Shown here one piece after another: positions 31,578-40,343 of a stretch of 64,000 nucleotides of DNA. The notes under the pieces were generated by a model. It saw only the letters and a program-made list of their open reading frames with translations. It searched no databases and was not told where the DNA came from. The position numbers and the translations under genes were made by a program. The DNA is from DASUPK01 sp963695675 (GTDB taxonomy: Bacteria > Actinomycetota > Thermoleophilia > Solirubrobacterales > 70-9), in the NCBI GenBank assembly GCA_963695675.1, contig CAVOGY010000007.1:1-64000 (forward strand), in the 5' to 3' direction. Within the stretch, counting starts at the first letter, position 1; each line of letters starts with the position of its first letter.

Positions 31578-34226
31578 ATGGCCTCGACAGAGCCGGCCCG
31601 AGCTTTCCAGGCTGATCCTTACGACTACGGGGAGGTTCGGCGCCTGAGCGCCGAGCTGGCGCTGGCCGAGCCGGTCGCGATCACCCTCGTGCGCCGCGGC
31701 TACCGCACGGTCGACGCGGCACGGCGTTTCCTCGAGGCCCGCGAGTCTCACGATCCGTTCGAGTTCGACGGGATGGAGGAAGTCTGCAAGCAGGTCCTCG
31801 CGGTCGCCCGGCGCCACGGCCGGATCACGATCCACGGCGACTACGACGTCGACGGCATCAGCTCGACCGCGATCCTCGTCTCCACGCTCCGCTCCCTGGG
31901 AGCCGAGTGCGACTGGCTGATACCCGACCGGCTCAACGACGGATACGGCCTGACGATGGCGAGCGTCGAGAAGTTGCGGCGCCGCGGCACCGAGCTCGTC
32001 ATCACAGCCGATTGCGGGATCGGCTCTGTCGAGGAGGTGTCCTCCGCACGCGCCGCCGGGATCCAGGTCGTGGTCACCGATCACCACCTGCCTGGCGATC
32101 GGCTCCCCGAATGCCCCATCGTCCACCCGATCGTCTCCGAGTACCCCTTCGAGGGCCTCTGCGCCGCCGGCGTCGCACACAAGCTCGCCATCGCCCTCTG
32201 CGATGCGGCGGGACGCGGAGCGGTCGAGACGGTGGGTGGCCGCCGCCACCCTTGCGACAAGGACCTCGACCTCGTGGCCCTGGCGACGGTCGCCGACATG
32301 GTTCCCCTGGTCGGCGAGAACCGCCGCCTCGTCCGCGAGGGGCTGCGCCTGCTGCGGGACAGTCCGAGGGTCGGCCTGCGAGCGTTGATGGCCGTCTCGG
32401 CGGTTGATCCCGAGACGATCGATGCCGGCGCGCTCGGCTTCCGGCTCGCGCCGAGGATCAACGCCGTCGGGCGCCTCTACCGAGCGGACGCCGGTGTCGA
32501 GCTGATGCTCACCGATGACCCCGACCGTGCTGCCGCGATCGCTGCCGAGCTCGACCGCGCCAACGCGGAGCGCCGCTGGGCGGAGCAGAAGGTGATCGAC
32601 GCCGCCGAGCGCGCGCGGTCCGCGCTGCCCACTGCCCAGGCCGATGCCCCCGCGCTTGTCCTGACCGGCGAGGGCTGGCATCGGGGCGTCGTGGGCATCG
32701 CGGCCTCCCGGATGGTGGAGCGCCACTACCGGCCCACGATCCTGCTCTCGGTAGATCAAGCCCGGGCCAAGGGCTCGGCCCGGAGCATCCCCGGCTTCGA
32801 CCTAGTCGCCGCGCTCGCCGCATGCGACCCGCACCTGGTCCGCTACGGCGGCCACCGCGCCGCGGCCGGCCTCGAGCTGGAGGCCGATCGCGTCGACGCC
32901 TTCCGCGAGGCATTCGTCGCACACGCCGCGTCGGAGATCGACCCGGCAGACCTGGTGCGGATCGAGCACCTCGACGCGCTCGTCGGAGTCGGCCGGGAGG
33001 GGATCGGAATGGACCTCGCGCGCCAGCTCGAGTCGCTCGGCCCCTTCGGAATGGGTAACCCGGGGCCCCGGCTTCTGGTTCCCTCTGGCCGCCTCACCGA
33101 GGTGCGGCCCCTCGGCGAGGAGGCCAAGCACTCGCGGTTCCAGCTCGAGAGCGGCGCCGGTCGTGCCGTAGGGGTCGCCTTCGGGATGAACGGCGAGATC
33201 TCGAGGCGGAAGGACCAGCTCCTGGATCTGTCGGTGGAATTGGAAGTGGATCGCTGGAACGGCGCCGAGCAGCCCCGCGTGGTCGTGCGCGAGCTCTATC
33301 CGGTGGAGCAACCGCCTGAGGCGGATCCAGAGCCAAGCTTCTGCGGCGAAGGCTGCCCGGCCCCCGACGAAGAATGGTGGGATCGACTCGAGCGGGAGAT
33401 GGCGAGAGTGGCCAGTGGCCGCCCGGGCGCGCTGCTCGACGTAAGGGCGGCGGATGGGCCGCGCCGCGAGTCGATCGACCGGCGCGGGGGTGCGGCCGTG
33501 GCATCGCTGGCCGAGCTGATCTCGAGTGGGGAATCGGTGCTCGCGATCTGCGCGGACGCGGCGCGCCGCGCCAAGCTTGCCTCCTCGGCCGCCGACCCGA
33601 GGCGCTTCGGTGCGGCCCGGCCGCGGGTCGCCTGCTGCCGCTGCGGGAAGGACGCACTGGACCGCGCGCTGGCGACGGCACCCGACGCCGGGCTCGTGCT
33701 CGCCGACTGGACGTCGGTCGCCCTGCGGCCCGGTGCTCCTCGCGACTTCCGGCACGTCGTACTGATCGATCCGCCGCCCAGCGAGCCGCTGGAGGGGCTG
33801 GCCCAAGTCGCCCAACGTCAGGCGGCGGCCGCCGATCAAACCTCCGGATACCTCCGCCTCGCGTGGGGGCCTCCCGAGCTCGAGTTCGCCGAGCGTCTCC
33901 TCGACCGCGAATGGGACCTGCAGGCGGCGATCGGGGAGATCTGGCGCGGCCTCGGCGAGGCAGGGGGTGGGGCCGAGGGTCCGGACCTCCGCGCTTTGCT
34001 CGCAGGCGGCTCCCGCTATCCGCGGACACCCGAGATCGCTGCTCGGTGCGTACGGGTGCTTGACGAGCTCGGACTGTGCGAATGGCTACCGACTGGCGGC
34101 GTCGCTGTGCTGCGGGTTTTATCCTCGGAGAGGACCGATCTGGGGCGATCGCGCGCTTTCGCGGCGTGCATCGCCAGACACCAGGAGGCCATCCGATTCC
34201 TGCGAAGCAGAGCACAACAGGCGTAG
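31578..34226 (+). CDS. recJ: Single-stranded-DNA-specific exonuclease RecJ
   Basis: 882 residues, long for the family. The DHH/DHHA1 core is complete: ITIHGDYDVDGISSTAILVS, ELVITADCGIGSVEEVSSAR, VVVTDHHLPGDRLPECP, then the OB/DHHA1 part with ARSIPGFDLVAALAACDPHL and RYGGHRAAAGLELE. It degrades single-stranded DNA 5' to 3' in recombination and mismatch repair. The roughly 300-residue C-terminal extension (after ELYPVEQPPEADPEPSFCGE) has a Cys-rich patch (RVACCRCGK) and occurs in some actinobacterial RecJ proteins. rel begins inside its 3' end. Confidence 0.95.
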   Translation: MASTEPARAFQADPYDYGEVRRLSAELALAEPVAITLVRRGYRTVDAARRFLEARESHDPFEFDGMEEVCKQVLAVARRHGRITIHGDYDVDGISSTAILVSTLRSLGAECDWLIPDRLNDGYGLTMASVEKLRRRGTELVITADCGIGSVEEVSSARAAGIQVVVTDHHLPGDRLPECPIVHPIVSEYPFEGLCAAGVAHKLAIALCDAAGRGAVETVGGRRHPCDKDLDLVALATVADMVPLVGENRRLVREGLRLLRDSPRVGLRALMAVSAVDPETIDAGALGFRLAPRINAVGRLYRADAGVELMLTDDPDRAAAIAAELDRANAERRWAEQKVIDAAERARSALPTAQADAPALVLTGEGWHRGVVGIAASRMVERHYRPTILLSVDQARAKGSARSIPGFDLVAALAACDPHLVRYGGHRAAAGLELEADRVDAFREAFVAHAASEIDPADLVRIEHLDALVGVGREGIGMDLARQLESLGPFGMGNPGPRLLVPSGRLTEVRPLGEEAKHSRFQLESGAGRAVGVAFGMNGEISRRKDQLLDLSVELEVDRWNGAEQPRVVVRELYPVEQPPEADPEPSFCGEGCPAPDEEWWDRLEREMARVASGRPGALLDVRAADGPRRESIDRRGGAAVASLAELISSGESVLAICADAARRAKLASSAADPRRFGAARPRVACCRCGKDALDRALATAPDAGLVLADWTSVALRPGAPRDFRHVVLIDPPPSEPLEGLAQVAQRQAAAADQTSGYLRLAWGPPELEFAERLLDREWDLQAAIGEIWRGLGEAGGGAEGPDLRALLAGGSRYPRTPEIAARCVRVLDELGLCEWLPTGGVAVLRVLSSERTDLGRSRAFAACIARHQEAIRFLRSRAQQA

Positions 34227-36556
34227 CGAGCACCAAGGACGGGGCGCTCCCCGACGGCGTCCAGCTGCGCGACGAGGAGCGCCGCGGGCACACCCGCGTC
34301 GGCGAGCCCGCGGGCCGCTCGCGCACGCCGCGCGCCGACTCGATTACCCGCGAGCTCACCCCCGACCAGCGGGCACTGCTGGGCGACCTCTTCGCCGTTC
34401 TCGAGGAGCACAAGTCGGATACGGCCGAGCAGATCGACAAGCAGGAGATCGAGCGCGCCTTCGCCTTTGCCTGCGAGAGCCACGCAGGGCAGGAGCGCAA
34501 GTCTGGCGAGGACTTCATCACCCACCCGCTCGGCGTGGCGCGGATCTGCGCCGGCCTGCGGCTCGACACCGCGACCCTCTGCGCGGCCCTCCTCCACGAC
34601 ACGGTCGAGGACACGAGCGCCAGCCTGGAGGAGGTCCGCGAGGACTTCAGCGACGAGATCGCCCAGCTCGTCGATGGAGTCACCAAGCTCACCGGCATCA
34701 CCTTCAAGAGCCGCGATGAGCGGCAGGCCGAGAACTACCGCAAGATGATGGTGGCGATGGCCACCGACGTCAGGGTGATCCTGATCAAGCTGGCCGACCG
34801 CCTCCACAACATGCGCACCATTGGCGCGCTGCCCAAGCAGAAGCAGCAGGAGAAAGCTCGCGAGACGCTCGAGATCTTCGCTCCCCTCGCGCACCGGCTC
34901 GGGATTCACGCGATCAAATGGGAGCTCGAGGACCTTGCCTTCGCGACGCTGCACCCGCGAAAGTACGACGAGATCAAGGAGCTCGTCGCCCAGCAGCGGG
35001 CGGAGCGGGAGCGCTACGTCGAGGAAGCGGGTCAGTTTCTCGCCAGGGAGCTTGCCAAGGTCGGCATCGAGGCCGAGATCTCAGGCCGCGCGAAGCACTT
35101 CTATTCCATCTACACAAAGATGACCCGCAAGGGCAGGGAGTTCAACGAGATCTTCGACTTGACTGCAATGCGCGTCCTGGTCGGCTCCGTGAAGGACTGC
35201 TACGGCGCGATCGGCATCGTGCACTCCCTCTGGAAACCACTGCCCGGGCGCTTCAAGGACTTCGTCGCGATGCCCAAGGCGAACGCCTACCAGGCGCTCC
35301 ACACCACCGTGATCGGCCCCGAGGGCCGGCCGCTCGAAATCCAAATCCGCACGCCCGAGATGCACGAGCTCGCCGAGTACGGGATCGCGGCACACGTGAT
35401 CTACAAGGAGGGCACCTCCTCTGGCGACCCCCGCAAGGAGAAGATGACCTGGCTGCGCCAGCTGATCGAGAACGAGCGCGACCAGGGCCCGAAGGCCTTC
35501 TTGGAGGCGCTCAAGGTCGACCTCTTCGAGGACGAGGTCTTCGTCTTCACGCCAAAGGGCGAGGTGAAGAACCTGGCTGCCGGCTCGACGCCGCTCGACT
35601 TCGCGTACTCGATCCACACCGACGTAGGCCACCGCTGCGTCGGGGCGAAGGTGAACGGCAAGATCGTCCCGCTCCACTACCAGCTTCGCAGCGGGGACAT
35701 CGTCGAGGCGCTGACGGCCAAGCAAGGCCGCGGGCCGTCGCGCGACTGGCTCAAGCTTGTGCGGACGACCCGCGCCCGGAACAAGATCCGGGCCTGGTTC
35801 TCACGCGAGGGTCGCGAGGACGCGGAGCACAAGGGGCGCGACGAGCTCGCCCAGGCCTTCAAGAAGCGCGGCCTGCCCTATCCGAAGCTCGCCGGGTCGC
35901 CCCTGCTCGTCGACGTGATCCGGGAGATGGGCTTCCGTAAGGCGGACGACTTCTACATCGCGCTCGGCCAGGCGAAGATCTCGACCAAGGTCGTCACAAA
36001 CAAGGTGCTGCAGCGGCTCAAGCGGGGCGAGGCGGTCGAGGAGGAGCCCACCGAGGGCCTGATCAAGGGCACTGACGACGCGAGGCGCCGGACCCGCGAG
36101 GCAACCAGCTTCGGCATCAAGGTCAAGGGGATCGACGACGTCGCAGTGAGGCTCGCGAAGTGCTGTCGACCGGTCCCCGGCGACGACATCGTCGGCTACG
36201 TCTCGCTGGGCCGGGGGATCACCGTCCACCGGGACGACTGCCGCAACGTCGCCGCTCTGAAGAAGGCTCCCGAGCGCTTCACGGACGTGAACTGGGAGGG
36301 CGACAACGAGTCCTCCTACCGGGTGGAGCTCCAGGTCGATGCCTGGGACCGCACCCGGTTGCTCGAGGACCTCTCGCGCACCTTCGCCGAGGCTGGCCTG
36401 AACATCCTGGAGGCGCGCTGTGCGACCAAGCACCCGATGGTGAAGAACCGCTTCGTCGTCGAGGTGGGGGACACGGAGCAGCTCAAGCAGTGCATTTCGC
36501 GCCTGCGGAACATCGACTCGGTGTTCGACGCCTACCGCGTGACGCCGACCGCCTAG
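34166..36556 (+). CDS. rel: Bifunctional (p)ppGpp synthetase/hydrolase Rel
   Basis: About 796 residues. I chose the GTG at 34166; the exact start is uncertain because the frame is open well into recJ. Domains in order: HD hydrolase (FITHPLGVARICAGLRLDTA, ALLHDTVEDTSASLEE), the synthetase (EFNEIFDLTAMRVLV, YQALHTTVIGPEGRPLEIQI, AAHVIYKEG), TGS (VFVFTPKGEVKNLAAGSTPL, DFAYSIHTDVGHRCVGAKVN) and a C-terminal ACT domain. The intact HD motif supports both synthesis and hydrolysis of the alarmone, controlling the stringent response. It overlaps recJ, so the two are probably co-transcribed. Confidence 0.95.
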   Translation: MHRQTPGGHPIPAKQSTTGVASTKDGALPDGVQLRDEERRGHTRVGEPAGRSRTPRADSITRELTPDQRALLGDLFAVLEEHKSDTAEQIDKQEIERAFAFACESHAGQERKSGEDFITHPLGVARICAGLRLDTATLCAALLHDTVEDTSASLEEVREDFSDEIAQLVDGVTKLTGITFKSRDERQAENYRKMMVAMATDVRVILIKLADRLHNMRTIGALPKQKQQEKARETLEIFAPLAHRLGIHAIKWELEDLAFATLHPRKYDEIKELVAQQRAERERYVEEAGQFLARELAKVGIEAEISGRAKHFYSIYTKMTRKGREFNEIFDLTAMRVLVGSVKDCYGAIGIVHSLWKPLPGRFKDFVAMPKANAYQALHTTVIGPEGRPLEIQIRTPEMHELAEYGIAAHVIYKEGTSSGDPRKEKMTWLRQLIENERDQGPKAFLEALKVDLFEDEVFVFTPKGEVKNLAAGSTPLDFAYSIHTDVGHRCVGAKVNGKIVPLHYQLRSGDIVEALTAKQGRGPSRDWLKLVRTTRARNKIRAWFSREGREDAEHKGRDELAQAFKKRGLPYPKLAGSPLLVDVIREMGFRKADDFYIALGQAKISTKVVTNKVLQRLKRGEAVEEEPTEGLIKGTDDARRRTREATSFGIKVKGIDDVAVRLAKCCRPVPGDDIVGYVSLGRGITVHRDDCRNVAALKKAPERFTDVNWEGDNESSYRVELQVDAWDRTRLLEDLSRTFAEAGLNILEARCATKHPMVKNRFVVEVGDTEQLKQCISRLRNIDSVFDAYRVTPTA

Positions 36557-36589
36557 CCCCTCGGGCAATCCCCTCACGCAGATCTGCCG

Positions 36590-36595
36590 TATAAA
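36590..36595 (+). promoter_or_regulatory. -10 element of a leaderless gene
   Basis: TATAAA ends exactly 6 bases before the GTG at 36602, the clearest leaderless promoter in the window. Confidence 0.6.
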
Positions 36596-36601
36596 CAGCG
36601 A

Positions 36602-37285
36602 GTGGTCAGGAGGAGGGACAGAGGCAGGCGGGTGTGGTTCGCCATCGCCGTAGCGATTGCCGCTGCTCTCTTCGTCGGCGGCCTGGCCTTCGCATCCGCC
36701 CCGATCATCGGGCAGCCCGACAACACCTACTCGGCCCCGAGCTACACGATCGATCAAGGGGAGGTCGCGCAGTTCCAGGTGACCGGCAGCACCCACACCG
36801 TGACCGCCAACCAGAATGGCCCCGACGGTAAGGCGCTCTTTCGCACTCCCATAATCTCCGGCGGCACAGTCGGCGTGAACGGCACCCAGTTCCTAGGCGC
36901 GGGTGACTACACGTTCTTCTGCATGGTGCACCCGAGCACGATGCAGGCGACCCTTCACGTGAGCGCGAACGGCACGCCTCAGGCCCGTCCCTCCGCAACT
37001 CTTGCCCTCCGCACAACGAAGATCTCCAAGGCCCTCAAGAAGGGACTGTTGGTCGGGATCAACGCGAGTACGAAGATCGACGGCGTCGGGATCATCGCCA
37101 AGCTCGGCAAGATGACGATCGGTCAGTCCAATGGAGTTTCCCTGGCGGCGGGACAGCAGGTCGACGTCGTCAAGCTGAGCAAGGCGGGGAAGACCAAGCT
37201 CAGGGGCCGGTCCACCGCCAAGGTCTCCGTCACCGCCGAGATCCCGTTCGGCTCGGCCGCCTCGGCGAAGGGCAAGCTCAAGTAG
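36602..37285 (+). CDS. Secreted plastocyanin/cupredoxin-like protein
   Basis: 227 residues from a leaderless GTG. A signal peptide or anchor (VWFAIAVAIAAALFVGGLAF) is followed by a cupredoxin fold with a type I copper set: His in GSTHTVTANQ, then Cys-x3-His-x4-Met in YTFFCMVHPSTMQATLHV. Such proteins shuttle electrons or bind copper outside the cell. The C-terminal half is a separate, Lys-rich beta segment (KISKALKKGLLVGINASTKI). No copper-handling genes are adjacent. Confidence 0.8.
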   Translation: MVRRRDRGRRVWFAIAVAIAAALFVGGLAFASAPIIGQPDNTYSAPSYTIDQGEVAQFQVTGSTHTVTANQNGPDGKALFRTPIISGGTVGVNGTQFLGAGDYTFFCMVHPSTMQATLHVSANGTPQARPSATLALRTTKISKALKKGLLVGINASTKIDGVGIIAKLGKMTIGQSNGVSLAAGQQVDVVKLSKAGKTKLRGRSTAKVSVTAEIPFGSAASAKGKLK

Positions 37286-37709
37286 CTCGAGCGACGGCCT
37301 TTCGCACGCGCTCGGCCACCTCGCGCATCTCCTCCTCCGAGGAGTATTTCGTGCGCGGCCAGAAGAAGCCGCGGAGCCCGTCCTTTTGCCTGCGCGGCAC
37401 GACGTGGATGTGAAGGTGGGGAACGCTCTGGCTGACGACGTTGTTGAGCGCCACGAAGGAGCCCGGCTTCCGCATCGCCTTCGGAATCGCGACGGAGAGC
37501 AGGCGCGCCTTGGCGAACAGCGGCCCGACCAGTTCATCAGGTAGATCGGCGAGGGTCTCGTAGTGATCGCGGGGCACGAGCAGCGAGTGCCCCGGGAAAA
37601 GCGGCCGGTTGTCTAGGAAGGCGAGCGTTCGCTCGTCCTCGAAGACCACGTGCGCGAACTCGTCCCCGGCGACGATCTGGCAGAAGCGGCAGGTTGCCTC
37701 CGAGGCCAT
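37278..37709 (-). CDS. HIT family hydrolase
   Basis: 143 residues. CRFCQIVAGDEFAHVVFEDE with a Cys-x2-Cys zinc pair at residues 7-10, LFPGHSLLVPRDHYETLADL, and the histidine triad VPHLHIHVVPRRQKDGL. HIT proteins hydrolyse nucleotidyl phosphoamidates or dinucleoside polyphosphates. Its 3' end overlaps the cupredoxin gene's end by 8 bases, tail to tail. A second HIT gene is at 41719. Confidence 0.92.
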   Translation of the reverse strand: MASEATCRFCQIVAGDEFAHVVFEDERTLAFLDNRPLFPGHSLLVPRDHYETLADLPDELVGPLFAKARLLSVAIPKAMRKPGSFVALNNVVSQSVPHLHIHVVPRRQKDGLRGFFWPRTKYSSEEEMREVAERVRKAVARAT

Positions 37710-37752
37710 TGGCCGGGCAGCTTAGTCGTGCATTCGATCCAGCCAGAAGCGG

Positions 37753-37758
37753 TAGGGT
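37753..37758 (+). promoter_or_regulatory. -10 element for a leaderless transcript
   Basis: TAGGGT ends 8 bases before the ATG at 37767. Confidence 0.5.
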
Positions 37759-37766
37759 CGGTTCCC

Positions 37767-38222
37767 ATGTCGCGCAAGGAGTCGGTACGGGCACTGCTCC
37801 CCGCGGCCGCCTTGGCTGCCGTCATTCTCCTCGGTCCGGGCCCGGCAAATGCCGGCATCGCCGTGAAGACCGGCAGTTACAAGGGCTCCACGACGCAGCA
37901 GGCGGTCAGCCCCCCCTTCCGGAAGATTGAGTTCACGCTGAAGAAGGGGAAGGTCATCCTGACGACCGAGCCGACCGTCGCCAGGGGGCTTTGCGTCTCG
38001 GCCCCGGTCTTCACCCTCGGCGGCGCAACGGCGACGACGAAGCTCGGCAAGGACCGGGCATTCACCTTCACCCACATCTTCGTGGGCAGCAAGTTCGACA
38101 AGATCCACGGGATGTTTGTGAGTCCGGACGAGGTCGAGGGATTCGCGATCTACCACTTCTTGGGCCAGGACCTCTGCTCCGGGGGTAGCAGCAAGGTCAA
38201 CTTCACCGCGAAGCACAAGTAG
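37767..38222 (+). CDS. Secreted hypothetical protein, 151 residues
   Basis: Starts at the ATG at 37767; the longer upstream reading overlaps the HIT gene and lacks a signal. MSRKESVRALLPAAALAAVI is a signal peptide with likely cleavage after ANA. The mature part (IAVKTGSYKGSTTQQAVSPP, FRKIEFTLKKGKVILTTEPT, TKLGKDRAFTFTHIFVGSKF, CSGGSSKVNFTAKHK) is beta-rich with two Cys that could form a disulfide. Similar small secreted proteins are frequent in this group; function is unknown. Confidence 0.8.
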   Translation: MSRKESVRALLPAAALAAVILLGPGPANAGIAVKTGSYKGSTTQQAVSPPFRKIEFTLKKGKVILTTEPTVARGLCVSAPVFTLGGATATTKLGKDRAFTFTHIFVGSKFDKIHGMFVSPDEVEGFAIYHFLGQDLCSGGSSKVNFTAKHK

Positions 38223-38234
38223 GACGGCTTCGGA

Positions 38235-39269
38235 TCAGGTCGCGCAGCGCGGCCTCGCATACGCGACGACAGTCAGCGCGCCCGGCTCCACCGAGAAGCT
38301 GAGCTCGCTGTACTCCCCGAGGTAGTCGCCGTCCACCTGGACCGGGAAGGGCCGCGGGAGGCCGTCCTCATCCATGGAGATGGAGCGGACGGCGGCCTTG
38401 CCGACGTCACCGAACTCCTCGATTTGGCGATGCCGCGAGGCGTGGAGCCGCTTGCTCAGCACCCGCGCCGCGATCGGCAGCATGTCGCGCTGCTTGCCGC
38501 GGCGGAGCAGCGCCATGGAGATCGTCCCGTCGTCTAGTCCGATGTCCTCGCAGATCCGCACCGGCACGTTGCCGAAGTAGGTGAATGGGTCCGAGTTCTG
38601 GGCGATCGCGGTGACGCCCTCGTAGACCCCGCCATCGACCTCGAGCTCGAACCGCAGCGGATCTCGCAGATACTGGCGGTAGAAAGCGCTGATTGCCGCC
38701 CAGGTGTAGTACCACTGCCGCGCCTGGGTCTTGAGCCGTGGGTGAGCGTCGACGCGCTTGACGACGGTGGCGTCGAGGCCGACACCGCAGGCGAAGACGA
38801 AGTGGCGCCCGTTGCACCGGCCGAGGTCGATCTTGCGAGGGTGGAAGTCGTCGGCCAGGCCGATCAGGTGCTCGGTCGCGTCGACGACGTCGTGCGGGAT
38901 GCCCAGGGTGCGGCAGACGACGTTGGTCGAGCCGCCGGGCAGCACCGTGACGGGGACGTTGGTGCCGGCAAGACCGTTCGCGACCTCGTTGAGCGTGCCG
39001 TCGCCGCCGAAGGCGACGACGATGTCGTAGCCGCCGTTACGGGCCTCCCGGCCGATCTCGATCGCGTGCTCGGCGGCTTCCGTGTCGACCGCCTCGACGT
39101 CGTAGCGGGCCTGCAGCGCGTAGACGACCAGGTTCTTGAGCCGGTCGGAGACCGTGGTGGCGTATGGATTGACGATGATCAGCATCCGCTTCTTGACCGC
39201 ATCCGGGGTAAGGGGAACCGCGGGGGTCGCCGGAGCAGGTTGCCTCTGGGCAGGGGCGATCGTTGCCAC
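38235..39269 (-). CDS. Diacylglycerol kinase/sphingosine kinase-like lipid kinase
   Basis: 344 residues. MLIIVNPYATTVSDRLKNLV, the ATP-binding VAFGGDGTLNEVANGLAGTN, LPGGSTNVVCRTLGI and FVFACGVGLDATVVKRVDAH define the DAGK catalytic domain, and the C-terminal PFPVQVDGDYLGEYSELSFS is the DgkB-like beta sandwich. It phosphorylates a lipid such as diacylglycerol at the membrane. The gene is separated by 9 bases from the MBL hydrolase upstream in the same minus-strand run. Confidence 0.92.
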   Translation of the reverse strand: MATIAPAQRQPAPATPAVPLTPDAVKKRMLIIVNPYATTVSDRLKNLVVYALQARYDVEAVDTEAAEHAIEIGREARNGGYDIVVAFGGDGTLNEVANGLAGTNVPVTVLPGGSTNVVCRTLGIPHDVVDATEHLIGLADDFHPRKIDLGRCNGRHFVFACGVGLDATVVKRVDAHPRLKTQARQWYYTWAAISAFYRQYLRDPLRFELEVDGGVYEGVTAIAQNSDPFTYFGNVPVRICEDIGLDDGTISMALLRRGKQRDMLPIAARVLSKRLHASRHRQIEEFGDVGKAAVRSISMDEDGLPRPFPVQVDGDYLGEYSELSFSVEPGALTVVAYARPRCAT

Positions 39270-39278
39270 GCCTCTCTC

Positions 39279-40343
39279 CTAACCCCCGCTCAGCACGGGG
39301 TTACCACCCGGGATCAGATCCCCGAGCCGGTCGGCCGGCAGATCGGAGGTAGCCTCGTAGCGCACCACCTCTCCATCCTCCACCTCGCGAACGTATCCGG
39401 CGTTGACGAGCAGGTCGACGTGGCCGATCACCTCGGAGAGGGTCAAGAAAGCCTGGGTCACCGCCACGTCTCCCCAGAGCGCCTGGGCGAGCTCATGGCC
39501 AGTCCGCTCCTCCTCGGCGATCAGCCGGTAGAGCTTCTCGGCGCGCCGCTGGTGCAGCCTGAAGCGCTCGTCGATCAGCGCGACGTGGTCGATGATCGGC
39601 TCGCCGTGGCCGGAGAGGACGATCTCGGCCGGCAGCTCCCGGGTCCGCTTCAGCGACTGGAGGTAGGTGACCAGCGCCTGGGTGCGCTCGGCGGAGCCGT
39701 CGAGGGGGCGAGAGATCAGTGGGTTGGACGAGATGTGCTTGATCAGGTGATCGGCCGCGATCAGAATCCGGCGCTCCTCGTCCCAAAAGAGCGTGTCCGA
39801 CGGGCTGTGGCCGGGACGGTGCTGGACCTCCAGACTGCGGTCGCGGAGCTCGAGCGCCTCGCCGTCGTGGAGCGGCCTGGTCACCGTCGCCTTCGCCCCC
39901 CAGGCCCGGAAGCTCCCGGAGACCTGCCGCAGCGCCGTCACCACCTCCTCGGAGATCCCGTGCCGCCGCATCAGCGCGGCCGCCTCGGCGTCGTCGCGCT
40001 CGGCGTCGCCGCCGTAGTTCTCGACGAAGGGGACCACCACGTCGATCGCGGCCACCTCGGCACCTGAACGCTTGGCGACGATGTCCACCAGCCCGAGGTG
40101 GTCGATGTGCTGATGGGTGATGATCACCAGCTCGATCTCTTCGATCCCGTGGCCGAGCGACTCGACCTGGCGCTCCAGCTCGTCCAGCGCCTTGCCGGAG
40201 TTGGGGCCCGAGTCCACCAGCGTGAGGGGTTGATCCTCGAGCAGGTAGGTGTTGACTCGACCCACCTGGAATGGGGTGGGTATCCGCATCACGCGGATCC
40301 CGGCGTCGGCTATCCGTTGCCAGGCCGCGTCGTCGTCGCTCAC
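39279..40343 (-). CDS. MBL-fold metallo-hydrolase with C-terminal winged helix
   Basis: 354 residues. The metal site is IITHQHIDHLGLVDIVAKRS (His-x-His-x-Asp-His), followed by HRPGHSPSDTLFWDEERRIL, AADHLIKHISSNPLI and a final GHGEPI. The C-terminus (RRAEKLYRLIAEEERTGHEL, VIGHVDLLVNAGYVREVEDG) is a winged-helix-like LACTB2-type tail. It probably hydrolyses an ester or thioester; the substrate is unknown. Start overlaps the stop of the upstream phosphomannomutase gene by 4 bases. Confidence 0.92.
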   Translation of the reverse strand: MSDDDAAWQRIADAGIRVMRIPTPFQVGRVNTYLLEDQPLTLVDSGPNSGKALDELERQVESLGHGIEEIELVIITHQHIDHLGLVDIVAKRSGAEVAAIDVVVPFVENYGGDAERDDAEAAALMRRHGISEEVVTALRQVSGSFRAWGAKATVTRPLHDGEALELRDRSLEVQHRPGHSPSDTLFWDEERRILIAADHLIKHISSNPLISRPLDGSAERTQALVTYLQSLKRTRELPAEIVLSGHGEPIIDHVALIDERFRLHQRRAEKLYRLIAEEERTGHELAQALWGDVAVTQAFLTLSEVIGHVDLLVNAGYVREVEDGEVVRYEATSDLPADRLGDLIPGGNPVLSGG